Of a DNA stretch of 64,000 nucleotides, positions 32,988-44,539 are shown piece after piece. Source of the DNA: Brachionus plicatilis. Taxonomy: Eukaryota; Rotifera; Eurotatoria; Ploima; Brachionidae. Location of the stretch: NCBI GenBank assembly GCA_010279815.1, contig QEOQ01000426.1, forward strand, positions 292,831 to 356,830. Reading direction: 5' to 3'. The notes beneath the pieces were generated by a model. It was given only the letters and a program-made list of their open reading frames with translations. It was not told the origin of the DNA and did no database searches. The position numbers and the translations under genes were made by a program. Position 1 is the first letter of the stretch. Each line of letters begins with the position of its first letter.

Positions 32988-34220
32988 AGATTAAATTTTT
33001 CGATTTATAAATAATTCAATTTTATTTAGAATGATTTTTTAAATATTTTTAACAAGCAATTTTGAAGTTAAAATTGAAATTAATTAATATTTTTTTAAAT
33101 TTGGTTCCACTGTAAATTATTTTCTTATTTCCATAATATGGTGTGTCTATTTGTAAACAAAATTATTTGATTTTTTTTAACTTTCAAAACTTGATTGCTA
33201 ATTTTTCATAATGGTCTTTTAGAAATTTTTTAGAAGAATCAATAAACGATAAAAAAAAATATAAAAAATTCATTTTAATTAAAATAATTAACCAAAATCT
33301 ATATGGCAAGTTTTTTTTTATATTTAACTTTTATGAAATTATGAAATTACGTTGTTTAATTTAAACTCAATACTTAAGCATGTTAAAATTTGAAATTTAA
33401 TTACGCAATTATTTCTAAAAATGTAAAATAGAAAAAAAAATTTGCCATATTATAATTTTATTTAATTAAATTCTGATCACATGATCATGATCATTAGCTT
33501 CAATATCTTTTTAAACTTGTTCTTTTGACAAAGAGTTAACAGAATCAAGTTTTTTGACAATAATTGAAATCTTTTCGAATATTTAATTTGTTTTTTTAGG
33601 CAGTTGATCAAGCTTGCTAAAGTAGATAATTGTAATTTGAATTCAAAAATTTTTATTAAAAAAAACACAATTCCAGACACATCGAGCTAAGTAAAAATCT
33701 AGCTCCCTCAGCCACTTAAACAATTTAGATAAATAAATACTGAAAACGTGGTTAAAATGCATGTTTTATTAACAAAGTTTCAAGGTTAATCAATAGACCC
33801 TTTATTTATTAATTAACAAAGATTATAAAGATGCAATAATCTCAATGCGTTTTTTATGATCATGTTGCTACCCGTGGCTCCGCTATATCAGTTTTCTAAG
33901 CTCGTGAAAAAAAAATTCGACTTAAGAATATAGACTCTAAGAGATTTCCGCTTTTTGATTTTAATCAGTTGTTTGTGCACACATTTTTCAAATATTAAAG
34001 TTCTAATTTTATTAAATAATTTTCAAGTTTGATGACAGCTAAAAAATGAATCACAAAATATAGTATAAAATAAACGATAAATGGAAAATTTAGTTTTTGT
34101 GCTCATGGAATTTAATAAATAAGTAATTAATAAGTTAAAAAGCTCAAAGTTCTTATTAATATTTGGAACCATTTAATACTACAAGGAAGTTTAATTTAAA
34201 ATTTTTTTTTTAAATAACTA
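32988..34220. other. AT-rich stretch with a dispersed repeat (33200-33510)
   Basis: 33200-33510 resembles the repeats at 776-1000 and 17990-18275 (AGAAGAATCAATAAACGATA, then ATCACATGATCATGATCATT). The rest shows nothing I can name. Confidence 0.4.
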
Positions 34221-34390
34221 GATAAATATCTGGTATTGTTCTATTGTGTTTGGTAAAAAATTTAAATTGCAAAAATTTCTCCAAATATTTCTAAATTAAA
34301 ATATAACTCAACCATCGCGCATTTTCAAAACATTTTCAAAATTGTATTTAAATTTTTATCAAACACAATAGAACATACCAGATATATTTT
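34221..34390. mobile_element. Small palindromic MITE
   Basis: ATATCTGGTATTGTTCTATT on the left is mirrored by AATAGAACATACCAGATATA on the right, with GTGTTTGGTAAAAAATTTAA also pairing. About 170 bp, no coding capacity. Confidence 0.65.
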
Positions 34391-34640
34391 GATATATTTC
34401 TAGTAAAAAGGTAAATCAGACAAATGAGACAAAATTATTAAAATTAGTTAAAAAAAGTCGTTTTTTATTTTAAAATATATTTCAGAAAATTTTTTATTTG
34501 ATTAAAAAATTTTTAAATAAGTAAAAATTTAAACTCTTTTTTTTTAAAAAGATTATTAAATATTTATTTATTTATTTAATTTTTTAGAAAAGACTTAAAC
34601 TTTGTCTTATTTGTTACATTTTATTTTTTAAATTTTTATT

Positions 34641-34685
34641 AACATCGCCTTTAAGGCGTTCATTGAAATAAATAAATAAATATTC
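34641..34685 (+). repeat. LINE 3'-end signature: hairpin plus TAAA tail
   Basis: AACATCGCCTTTAAGGCGTT then CATTGAAATAAATAAATAAA. CGCCT/AGGCG form a stem (34646-34650, 34654-34658). The same hairpin and tail close the LINE at 45280-45330 and, decayed, occur at 62510-62560. No RT remains next to this copy. Confidence 0.6.
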
Positions 34686-36950
34686 AAAAAAGCTTGCTTT
34701 ACACTAGTTAGATCGTTTTTAGATAAAATCTTAAGAAATTTTAATTAGATATTACCAAAATCTATAAGATGAAACAAATATTATCAAAATTTTTTTTAAT
34801 TTTGGTCTTTCAAGTGTTAAAACAAAGTTTATTTATTTATTAATCGAATGTCAAAGGCTTCAATTTACAAATCTTTCTAAGCATTTTTTCAATTTTCTTA
34901 AATAATAAATAATTAGACACTTTCTTTAATTTTTCTGGAAAAAACTTGTAGGTCTGTTTGAATTGGCAATTAAGGCAGCAGCTAAAATTAAGGTAAAAAA
35001 TGCAATATTTAATTAAAAAATGGAAATTTTTTAAATTTATTAAAAATTGAAAATAAAAATATGAAAATAGAAATTTATTTTACAAAATTTTTTTTACGAG
35101 AAATTTAAGAGTTATTCAATTCTTAATTTAAAAAAAATTCAAACAGAGGTGCAATAAATATGGGACTGAAAACAAATCAAATTCAAAGTCACTTTTTGAG
35201 TTTCGCTTAATAAATCAAGCCATTTTTAAGTTAAAATTAATATTTAAATTTTTACATCGAAATGAAACAAAATAATATTCCACTTTTTTATATTAGCAAC
35301 TTTAGAGAGTAATTAATTAAAGAAAATTTTTTATACATCAATTAATAATTGAATTTATTTAAATAATTTTAATGTAACATCCTTTACATGTAATGTAGAT
35401 TTAAAAAAACTAAAAAAATTAAAAAAAATTTGCAGCAAATTTTATATTTAAATTTATAATTTAAAAGTGGCAAAAAAATCCGCAAAATTCTTAAGTAAAT
35501 AAATTTATTTATTTAAGCTTCATACATTTTGCTTAGATTTTCCACGTGATTACCAATCGCGAGCAATCGATGAAACAATATTTGTTTAATTTGTTTGAAT
35601 TAATATTCAGAACTAATTTTATGCTGAATATCAGTCAAATGATTTTCTGCAATTTTTCTTGTTCTAATGTTCTGAATTTCACAAAAACCCGGGAAGTTCA
35701 CTAAGATTTAATAGCGAGTTTATTTTAGGTAAAAAAGGACTAAAATTTTTAATTCAAAAAAATGTGCCAAAATAACTTCTAGATAATTATAAATTAGTTA
35801 ATTAATATATTGATTTTTTTAATTTTCTTAGGATATTTTAACAATTTAATGGCAACTTTTTTGCTCCCACAGCAATATTGCATCCTCGAGTAAATTTCGG
35901 AGTCTCCTTCCTTCCTGAAATTAAGGCTTGCGCGGATTAAAACTACGGCACTATCTTTTAATTTTTGAATTTAAAATTTTAAAAGGCAAACGGTGATTCA
36001 TTCAAAAAAAATTTATCTAAAATAAAATTTTAATTTTTTTTTTAAATCAATCAAATCTTTTTGATGCTTTATTTCAATGAGGTCTTCTGATTTTTCGATT
36101 TTTTTTTTAAAGTTGTTTTTGTCATTTTTCAACCTCGTTGTAACCAAATTGGTTCGTTCCTAAAACGTGTTCAAATGTGAAAAAAAAACGAATTTCTTAT
36201 CTAATAAAAATAGAATTATAGAATAAAGGAAAAAATTAATTAAATTTTAAAAATGTGATGAAATTATTTACTTTAAACAAGAAATTTTTACCTGTATTAT
36301 TTTTTATTCTGATAGGAAAGACAAAATTTCTGAAATTTCTGAAAGAAGGAACAAATTTACAATTTTTTATTTTATTTTTCTTAAAATGATATTAAAAAAT
36401 ACATCCTTATTTGAAAAAGGACAAGATTAAATAAAAATAAAAAATATTTAAAATAATGATCAAATAAAGGCTGAGGTTAATAAATTTCCATCACGTTTTC
36501 TTTACCTAGTCAATATCAAAGAATGTATTTTTTAATAAATGACATCAAGAAAAAATCTTTGACATTTAAAGAAAAAAAATTTAAAAGAATTAGATAAAGA
36601 ATTAAGTGTTGTAAATAAGAATTGAAAGCTTTTCTATGTGGCACTGATTTCTAGACCTAATTATTTTATTTAATTGTTTCCGAAATAATGAATTTAAATT
36701 TTTTTATGTTTAATGTATTCTTCGCCACCAATTTTGACAAACGAGAAGAAAAAAAAATTCAGCAAAAAAACAACAATTCATAAAGAGCCAAAAAGATTTT
36801 ACAGTCAATACTTGAATTACAAAGATTATTCATTTTAATTTAATTCAATTGATAAAAATAGTTAATCATTGACTGAATGAAAGGAAACTTAATGAAAAGA
36901 TTTTTTATTGATTAAAGAAATTTGTAATTTGTAGTAATTTAAGTTAACAG
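34686..36950. other. AT-rich stretch, mostly unremarkable
   Basis: 35345-35400 contains the TAATGTAACAT..TTACATGTAATG block seen in the 5313-5996 foldback. 35928-35950 carries GCGCGGATTAAAACTACGGC, the terminus of the P450-intron TIR element. No coding exon recognised. Confidence 0.4.
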
Positions 36951-37607
36951 AAAATGATGTCTTTGATGCTATTTTGGAGTTTGAAAAAACATTAACTCCA
37001 GAAAAGTGTCAGAATTATATAAATCACTTAAAAAAAGTAAGAATTTTTATAACTATAAAAACACAGCTTAAAATTAAATTAATAAACAATTTGAACTAGG
37101 GTAATTAAAATCGTTATTGAGAAAGAAGATGGATGGTCGAATCATTAGTTTATATTTTACAAGTTTTTTAAAATTTTATAAATATTAGCGATTAAATATT
37201 TTGTATGAAAAAATCAGTTAAAAATGTATATAAGTTTTTTTAAAAAAATTTTCATTATTTTCCGTATTTTTACTCTTTTTAATTAAAATTTACCAAAATT
37301 TACCATAACTTACGGAAAAAAAAGGTAAAAAAAAGTAAAACTTACAATTTTTTTTTTCTTCTTTAAAAACAAAAAACTAAAAAAAGAACAAAAAATTTTT
37401 AAAAAAAGGTAAAAATTTCGGTATTTTTTGGACATTTTGGTTTTTACTATTTTTTACTATATTTTACGAAAAATATAGTAAATTTATGTAAAATACCGTA
37501 AATTTACGATATTTACTTTGGCAATTTTACGTAAATTTTCGTAAATTTACGATATTCTACGAAAAATATAGTAAAAATAGTAAAATACAGTTATCGTAAC
37601 ACCACTG
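36951..37607 (+). pseudogene. Tc1/mariner relic: transposase C-terminus and right TIR
   Basis: 36951-37036 reads DVFDAILEFEKTLTPEKCQN then YINHLKK and meets GTAAG. After 37100 follows VIKIVIEKEDGWSNH and TAG, the usual (A/I)xxVIEKxGG ending of Tc1-like transposases; one extra base at the junction marks decay. The sequence then turns into TTTTACGTAAATT-type palindromic repeats and ends in CACCACTG followed by TA at 37608. That end is the complement of the CAGTGGTG terminus of the palindromic element at 45460. The N-terminal half is missing. Confidence 0.7.
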
Positions 37608-37609
37608 TA

Positions 37610-38011
37610 TTTGAGAATGGCCATAGATTAAGTAAGTTAAGAATTTTATTTGAAGGAGACAGATAGAAGACTGCCTTTAAAAAAAATGGATAAAAGCCTG
37701 TCGGTAGCGGATCATCAGTGCTAATAGTGTTGCTAATGTGATGAACGTTCTGCACAGGCCGATGAGGGAAATGAAATTAATTTTTTCTAAATTAAATTAT
37801 TTATTTTTAAATAATTAGTATCTTGAAAAGTCTCCTTTATTTTTTTGTTATTAATTTACTTCTACCTAATTTTTTATTAATACAAGTACAAAGTAAAAGA
37901 ATTGAGTTTTTATATATTTAAAAAAAAACAAAACGTACTTATGCGGTAAACGAAAAAAGAAAAGAACTAGAAAATAAAAATTTTAAATATCAAAGATTAA
38001 TAAGGTCATTA
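37610..38011. other. Short AT-rich interval before the long direct repeat
   Basis: Nothing recognised apart from a GC-richer piece at 37695-37765 (AAGCCTGTCGGTAGCGGATC) without an open frame. Confidence 0.3.
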
Positions 38012-38704
38012 TTTTGTTTCAAAAATTTTTCACATGATTACTTTATATTTTACTTTACTAGTTTAATATTACGTAAAAATGGAAAAAGTAATCAAAAGAA
38101 TTCAGTTTTCCAAAAAATCTCATCTTTATAAAAATAAAAATAAATTTAGAAAATCCTTTGTTTTATTTTCTAAATCTATTTAAAATTATAAATAGTTATT
38201 AAGGAATTTTTCTGAGCAAAAAAGTAAACAGCTTTTTTACTATGAGTCACAAAGTTCCCGCAATAGCTCTGCAATTTAATATTAATGATCTTTAGACTTG
38301 CAGAGTTTTTGCAGAGATCTAAGGCAACTTGAAGTTAATGAAAACTTAATAAATTCAGATCACAATAAAATAATGGAATAAGCTTTTTTTATTGTATCCA
38401 AGCTAATTTTTATAACAATCTTAAATTATTTTTTCTAATGACAATTTTGACTATCTATTTGTAAAACAGGTTTGGATTCTATAACAAAAATTAGTCCTTG
38501 CCTTGACTTGGGCATGATGTATGACTTTTGATCAACTCTTTTTTAAAATTTTAATTATTTGCGAAAGGAATTTTCCCCACAAAAGAGTTGAAATTAAATA
38601 AAAAAGTTAACGAATAAAATATTTTTGTTATTTTTTTTATTTAAAAATTATTTATTTATGAAATTAAAGTTTAATTTCAATTCTGAAAAGCTGTAGAAAG
38701 TCGT
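38012..38704. repeat. Long direct repeat flanking the LINE, left copy (693 bp)
   Basis: Starts TTTTGTTTCAAAAATTTTTC and ends GCTGTAGAAAGTCGT. It matches 41652-42345 along its full length; the only difference I see is one extra T (AAAATGG versus AAAATTGG). Both copies stop exactly where the retrotransposon begins and ends. It has no LTR features and contains older repeat scraps (CTCTGCAA/TTGCAGAG, GGCAACTTGAAGTTAATG), so it looks like host DNA duplicated on insertion. Confidence 0.9.
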
Positions 38705-38724
38705 AGTAGTAGTAGTAGTAGTAG
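38704..38724. repeat. (TAG)7 microsatellite, LINE 3' tail
   Basis: Seven TAG triplets on the + strand, i.e. a CTA-repeat tail at the 3' end of the minus-strand LINE. Simple-repeat tails instead of poly-A are common in CR1- and RTE-like elements. Confidence 0.85.
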
Positions 38725-41651
38725 TTTAAAACTGCAGCGTGATGAATCACGCGGAGCGCGTCAGCTATGCGACTGACACCCTGTGGCAGTTTCCAATGTG
38801 TTTGTCTAAGTTGATCTTGAAAGTCTTGATATTAAGCGATTCTATGACTTCGTTTGGGAGTGAATTCCAAGTGTTTGCGATTCTGTTGTTAAAGAATTCG
38901 TGTCTCTGATTGCAGCATCTCACTATTTCGCGTTTAAAGTGCCCTCTATGACCACCTCTAGGTTCTCCGCATTTAGGATTTTCGTGCCAGTTGATTTCTT
39001 CTAGACCTTTATCGAGTTTGTACTTTTGAATTAGATCGCCGCGTATTCTTCTGATGAATAATGATGATAAGCCTAATCTGTTGCATCTTATTTCATACGG
39101 AAGATGTCTTAACTCGTGAGAGACTTTGGTGGCTCTGTGTTGAACTTTTTCGAGTGTGTTTATGTCTTTTTTGGTATAAGGTGACCAGGCCGAGACGGCG
39201 AATTCAATTTGAGGTCTCACGTAAGACGTATAAAGTTTTTTCCAGAGTTAAGCATCTCTGAAAACGAATGTCCTTTTTAGAAGACCTAATAAACTATTTG
39301 CTTTTGAAGCTGCTTTGTTTACTTGAGCGCTAGACTTAAGATCGTTAGAGATTAGTACTCCGAGATCTTTTTCGAGTTCGGTTGTGGCAATATCAACGGT
39401 TAAGTTCGAGTCATAACAGCTCATTGTGTAAGTTGTTTTTGGATTTGATTTGCCAATATGCATTACTTTACATTTCTCTGCATTGAGGAGCATTAACCAA
39501 GTTGTTGTCCAGCTAACTGTTGTGTCTATGTCGAGTTGAAGTTTGACAGAGTTTTCTGACGTGTTTTTTGAGCCTAAATTTGCCATAATTTTAGTGTCGT
39601 CTGCGTACATTTTGGTTGTGCACTTGAGAGATTCAGCAAGATCGTTAATAAAGATGATGAACAGCGTTGGGCCAAGTACTGAGCCTTGGGGAACTCCGCT
39701 GTGCACTTTGAGCCAATCGGACGCACTGTCACCTAAAATTACTCTTTGTCTGCGGTCGGTGAGAAAAGCTCTTATCCAGTTTAATAATTCTTCTTTTATT
39801 CCATATTTACCTAATTTGAATAAGAGACGTTCGTGTGGAACTTTGTCAAAGGCTTTGGCAAAGTCTAGAAAGACGATATCGACCGATTGTTTTGAAGCGA
39901 GCGCTTTTGTTGTAAAATCCATAGTCTCTAAAAGGTTCGTGACGCAAGCTTTTTTGTTGACGAAGCCATGTTGTTTTTTCGATAACAGGTTGTGTTTGTT
40001 GAGGAAGGAAATAGTTTCTTCTTTTACTAACTTTTCCATTATCTTGCACGGAATGGAAGTCAACGAAATTGGTCTATAGTTTGCTGGATCTGAATTGTTT
40101 CCCTTTTTAAACAAGGGGGTCACATTTGCTTCCAACCAAGCTTTAGGAACTTTACCAGTGTTCATCGATCTCTGGAAAATTAGTTTTAGAGGTTGTGACC
40201 AGCTTGAAGCATTTTCTTTTAAAGCATACGGGTGTACGCCATCGTTACCAACAGATTTGTTTCGATCCAATTGTGAGAGAAGAGTGACGATTTTATCATT
40301 CGAGAAAGTGATATGATTTAGGCGTTCGTTAGTTCTAGATTCGAATAATGGCATTTTCTCTTCTGCGTTCTCTTTGACGAATACCGAGTTGAATTGATAA
40401 TTTAAGGCGTTTGATATATCGATTTTATCGGTCAAAATTTCTTTTTTTTCGTTGATGATCGTGTTTATTCTTTGTTTTATTGTTTGTTTTGAGCTTATGT
40501 ACGCGTATAAGCGTTTCGGATTCTTTTTATCAGATGCTAGATCGTTTTCGAAGGACTTGACTGAATCGTGGGATTTCTTTTCGATTTCCCTCTTCACTTT
40601 ATTGTACTTTGCTTGTATAGCTTGATTTTTGCCGCCTGTGGACTGGAGCTGGTGCCATAAGGTTCGTTTGTCTTTGATTAGGCTCAATAGTTCTTGTGTC
40701 ATCCACGGGGCTCTTTTTTTTTTGGTGTGAATCTTTTTTTGCGGAATAAAGGACTTACAAGCCGAGTTGTAAATGGTTAAGAAGATTTCGTAACACTCTT
40801 CTACATCTTTTTCGTCGAATAGCTCCTCCCAGTTGTGATCTCTGATCGTTTTTCCCATATTAATGTAGTCACCTTGTCTGTAATTAAACTTGCTGCTTGA
40901 GGTAATTTTTTTTGAGCTGTTAGCTAGTTCATAGTTCCAAGCAAGAGTAATGTGAGCTTGATTGCTTGCTCCGAGCGGGGCTGTTCCCTTTAAGTTGCTT
41001 ATTCTATTCGGTGTTTCTGTAATGATGTAGTCCAGAGTGTTTGTCATCGAACCATCTGCTTTACGAAAAGTCGGGAAGTGCACAGTTTGACTTAGAGATT
41101 CGTCGTTTAGCAGGTCAATAAAACTGTTACCTGGGCTATCGTCAGGACCAGTGACAGTGACTGATCCGTCTTTGTAGTATTTAATGTATGGAAAATTTAA
41201 GTCACCAGTAACGAGTAAACCCTGGCATTTTTTGGCGTCGAGTGCACGTTTGACGGCTTTTAGAGAGCTATTTATTTCGCGGTCAATCATTGAATTTTTT
41301 GCAAAGTTGGTGCTTGGTGGCGGACGATATATACATCCGAGTATAATTGACTCGTTGTTTGATTTAATTGTGCACCAGATTTGTTCCGAGTGAACGCAGT
41401 AGGTTTCGCTAATTAGTGATGAACATGTCAGATCTGAAGAGGTTAATTCATTGTTTACATAGATGGCGACGCCTCCGGAATGGCTTTCTCTGTCTCTGCG
41501 GAAAATATGAAAGTTTGTCAGACTGGGTACTGATGTGTTTGTAAACCAAGTCTCAGTAATGAAGATGATGTGTGACTTCTCTTTTTCAACTCGTAGTGAC
41601 AGTTCGCGGAGCTTTTGTCCATTTAGAGATGTTGCATTTGTGTATAAACAT
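38705..41651 (-). mobile_element. Non-LTR retrotransposon (Jockey/CR1-like LINE), 5'-truncated
   Basis: A 2.95-kb minus-strand insertion. Its 3' end (low coordinates) has a stem-loop GCGTGA-TTCA-TCACGC (38737-38752), then TTTAAA and a (CTA)7 tail (38704-38724). The body is one long frame coding for endonuclease and RT. The 5' border at 41651 cuts in just before the endonuclease. It is flanked by direct repeats of about 693 bp. G+C content is visibly higher than the surrounding DNA, as expected for a recent arrival. Confidence 0.92.
38765..41651 (-). pseudogene. LINE ORF2: AP-type endonuclease plus reverse transcriptase, one in-frame stop
   Basis: The frame enters at the 5' border without its own ATG and reads KCLYTNATSLNGQKLREL, then IIFITETWF (endonuclease start), LLVTGDLNFPYIKY, DYIITE and SNQAHITLAW (endonuclease catalytic blocks). 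Then come the RT blocks: VGNDGVHPYALKE, ANYRPISLTSIPCKIMEKLV, VDIVFLDFAKAFDKVPHERL, SGVPQGSVLGPTLFIIFIND and KMYADDTKIMA. The thumb and tail follow (LGVLISNDLKSSAQVNKAAS and VRPQIEFAVSAWSPYTKK). A single TAA at 39248-39250 interrupts the frame between FVFRDA and LWKKLYTSYVRP, with no shift; the same frame then runs to its stop at 38765. The protein nicks target DNA and copies its RNA into it in the intact family. All catalytic residues I can place are present, so decay is minimal. No ORF1 is seen. Confidence 0.93.
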
Positions 41652-42345
41652 TTTTGTTTCAAAAATTTTTCACATGATTACTTTATATTTTACTTTACTA
41701 GTTTAATATTACGTAAAAATTGGAAAAAGTAATCAAAAGAATTCAGTTTTCCAAAAAATCTCATCTTTATAAAAATAAAAATAAATTTAGAAAATCCTTT
41801 GTTTTATTTTCTAAATCTATTTAAAATTATAAATAGTTATTAAGGAATTTTTCTGAGCAAAAAAGTAAACAGCTTTTTTACTATGAGTCACAAAGTTCCC
41901 GCAATAGCTCTGCAATTTAATATTAATGATCTTTAGACTTGCAGAGTTTTTGCAGAGATCTAAGGCAACTTGAAGTTAATGAAAACTTAATAAATTCAGA
42001 TCACAATAAAATAATGGAATAAGCTTTTTTTATTGTATCCAAGCTAATTTTTATAACAATCTTAAATTATTTTTTCTAATGACAATTTTGACTATCTATT
42101 TGTAAAACAGGTTTGGATTCTATAACAAAAATTAGTCCTTGCCTTGACTTGGGCATGATGTATGACTTTTGATCAACTCTTTTTTAAAATTTTAATTATT
42201 TGCGAAAGGAATTTTCCCCACAAAAGAGTTGAAATTAAATAAAAAAGTTAACGAATAAAATATTTTTGTTATTTTTTTTATTTAAAAATTATTTATTTAT
42301 GAAATTAAAGTTTAATTTCAATTCTGAAAAGCTGTAGAAAGTCGT
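41652..42345. repeat. Long direct repeat flanking the LINE, right copy (694 bp)
   Basis: Second copy of 38012-38704. After GCTGTAGAAAGTCGT it continues into unrelated sequence (GAAAGGCGTAATAGC), whereas the left copy meets the LINE tail there. Before TTTTGTTTC it meets the LINE 5' border. Confidence 0.9.
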
Positions 42346-43425
42346 GAAAGGCGTAATAGCAATATGCAGAAAAAAAAAAAGTCTGATGAAAACTTAACAA
42401 ATTCAAAATTAAAATAAATGAGTAACCAACAGACAGTAAAAGTGTCTAATTTTTTTTCTTAATGAACCTATTTCACAGCATCAAAATCAGACAAAATGCC
42501 ATATTGAATAAAAAAATTAAAAAATGCTTCGCATTGCTATTAATTTCCATTAAAATCGTTTAAAATTTTTTATCTATTTTTTAAAATCATATTTTTGCTA
42601 ACATTTTATCAAAGTCTTTTTAAGTTTTATTTTTAAGTTTCTTCAATTAATTACTCAGGTACATTAACTTACCTTATAAGTTTTAAATTTTTTTAAAGTT
42701 TTTTTTATTGGTTGATATTAATTTATTGTATATTTTTAAAGTTTGGAATTTTCACGCAAGGGAAATTTATACATGGGAAAAATTGTTCAGTGGGGAAATT
42801 GTAAAGTGGGAAAAGAAAAGTGGGATATTTTCCACTAAATCGAATTTTAGTACTCAAAGTCTATTTTTAAACAAGATCCATTAACAGTATTATCAAGTTG
42901 ATTTTCTTGGCTAAAGAGTTACATGGGATGATGAAGCTTCAGACATAAATTCTTTAAAGTGTATTTTTAGTTTATTTTATTTTTAGTAATTCAATTTAGT
43001 TAATTAAAACGTGAAAGAATTTCTGAAAAAAATTTTTCTTCAAAATTTGTTCATCCACTTTTTTGAATAAAATTTTCTACATAAAAATTTATCTACAAAC
43101 AAAATATTTATCAATGTATTTTGTAATAAGTTATTACCAATTTCAAGTTTTGAGAAAGGATAACAGCAGTTTCCTAATTAAACTATTGGATAGTATGGGA
43201 CAAACTATTATGATTTCAATTTATTTAATTCAATTAATTAATTAATTTTTTAAATAGTTTTAACTTTAATTTGTTGATAAACTTAAGGTCTGAATGGTTT
43301 TTGACGAAAAAAACATTTGTTCGGCTAACAGTGCCAACATTGGCTATAAAATTCCAAATTTATCAAGTCTGTTTAAGTATAAAAAAAGTAGTATGACTGA
43401 TAGAAAAAAGATAGGTCTTTAAATT
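42346..43425. other. AT-rich interval, no feature recognised
   Basis: Short frames (for example near 43063) are low-complexity. No inverted repeat or motif found. Confidence 0.4.
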
Positions 43426-43967
43426 GGCAAATTGAAGTTTCAGATCAAATTTTAAGATCAAAACGATCATTTAAAATTTTAAAACTTGATTAATCTAATG
43501 ATTTTAATAATTTTTAAGAAATAAATACTAAACATTACTAGACATGTTATGTCTGATAATGCTTCATTATCAAATTAACATCAAAATGATTGATCTCTAA
43601 TTCATTTAATAAAAACAATCAGTTATTTAAATAATTCAGGTTAATTCACAAATTCAAATTTATAACTTTTATTTATCAATTCATTCAAACTGAAATTATT
43701 TTATTTTTCTACTAAAAAAAAATTTAAATTTTTAAACAGTAAATTTTTTTGTCTTTAAAAGTAAGTTTCAATTAAAATCAATTAAGATATTTAAAACTAT
43801 CAAAGTTCTATAAAAAGGGACATTTTAAAATTTTGAATATGAAAATAAACTTGACAAGACATGTCAAGTAATTTCTTTTGAAAAAAATTTATTTTTCTCT
43901 ATCATTAAAAAAAATATTACAATTTATATTTAGATCTTTTGATCTTGATCTCAAACTTCAATTTGCC
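43426..43967. mobile_element. GGCAAATTGAAG-family MITE with intact 8-bp TSD (copy 3)
   Basis: GGCAAATTGAAGTTTCAGAT at the left and CTCAAACTTCAATTTGCC at the right, flanked by the perfect 8-bp repeat TTTAAATT (43418-43425, 43968-43975). The interior matches 7717-8308. Non-coding; the 8-bp duplication points to a hAT-type mobiliser. Confidence 0.9.
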
Positions 43968-44127
43968 TTTAAATTGACACTTTGGATCATAATCAAGCAA
44001 ATACTATTTACTTTGATAATTCTTAGCACAATAAAAATGAGCTTCCAACATTAAATATTTTTCCAAAATATTTAATTAATTTTATTATGAAAATTTACAA
44101 AAATTTTCAAAATTCCTTGCCGTTTCT

Positions 44128-44209
44128 CAAATTTGTTTAAAAGTCACAAGTCTCCAGTCAAGTCCAAGTTCGGACTTGGACTTTATTTAGGGACTTTTAA
44201 ATAACTCTG
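44128..44209. mobile_element. Minimal 82-bp CAGAGTTG-family MITE with intact TSD
   Basis: Left end CAAATTTGTTTAAAAGTCAC (mutated CAGAGTTG), right end ACTTTTAAATAACTCTG, centre GTTCGGACTTGGACT. The perfect 8-bp repeat CCGTTTCT flanks it (44120-44127, 44210-44217). It is almost nothing but its two terminal repeats. Confidence 0.8.
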
Positions 44210-44267
44210 CCGTTTCTTACCCAATTTAACGTAAAATTACACAATTTAGTTTGAAATTATTTGACCA

Positions 44268-44538
44268 TCCATCACCGTTTTTTACTACAATATCCACTAC
44301 CTATAATTTTAAAATAAATTTAGATACTCGAATTGAGTAAAATTGCTCTTTTTAACCTTTAATAATTTTTGATCTATATATTTGTGAAATCTCTTTGCGA
44401 AAAAACTAAAAAAAAAAGATTAACTTAATTTAGATGAAAACACTTTTAAATTTTTATCTTTATTTACTACTAATTTCATGTTCTTCATCAATATTTATTT
44501 AAAGGTAATAGATATTGTAGCAAAAACGGTGGTCGTAG
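44268..44538. mobile_element. Inverted-repeat element, ~30-bp ends
   Basis: CACCGTTTTTTACTACAATA on the left is mirrored by GATATTGTAGCAAAAACGGTG on the right, with CCACTACCT/AGGTAATAG next. No coding sequence; no clear target duplication. Confidence 0.55.
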
Positions 44539-44539
44539 G

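Noticed and set aside
39543..40316. Open frames on the + strand opposite the LINE
   Set aside because: They are antisense shadows of the endonuclease/RT frame and have no motif of their own.
38012..42345. Reading the ~693-bp direct repeats as LTRs of an LTR retrotransposon or as Penelope-type repeats
   Set aside because: The body encodes an AP-type endonuclease plus LINE RT with a 3' simple-repeat tail; there is no gag, protease, integrase or GIY-YIG domain, and the repeats lack TG..CA ends.
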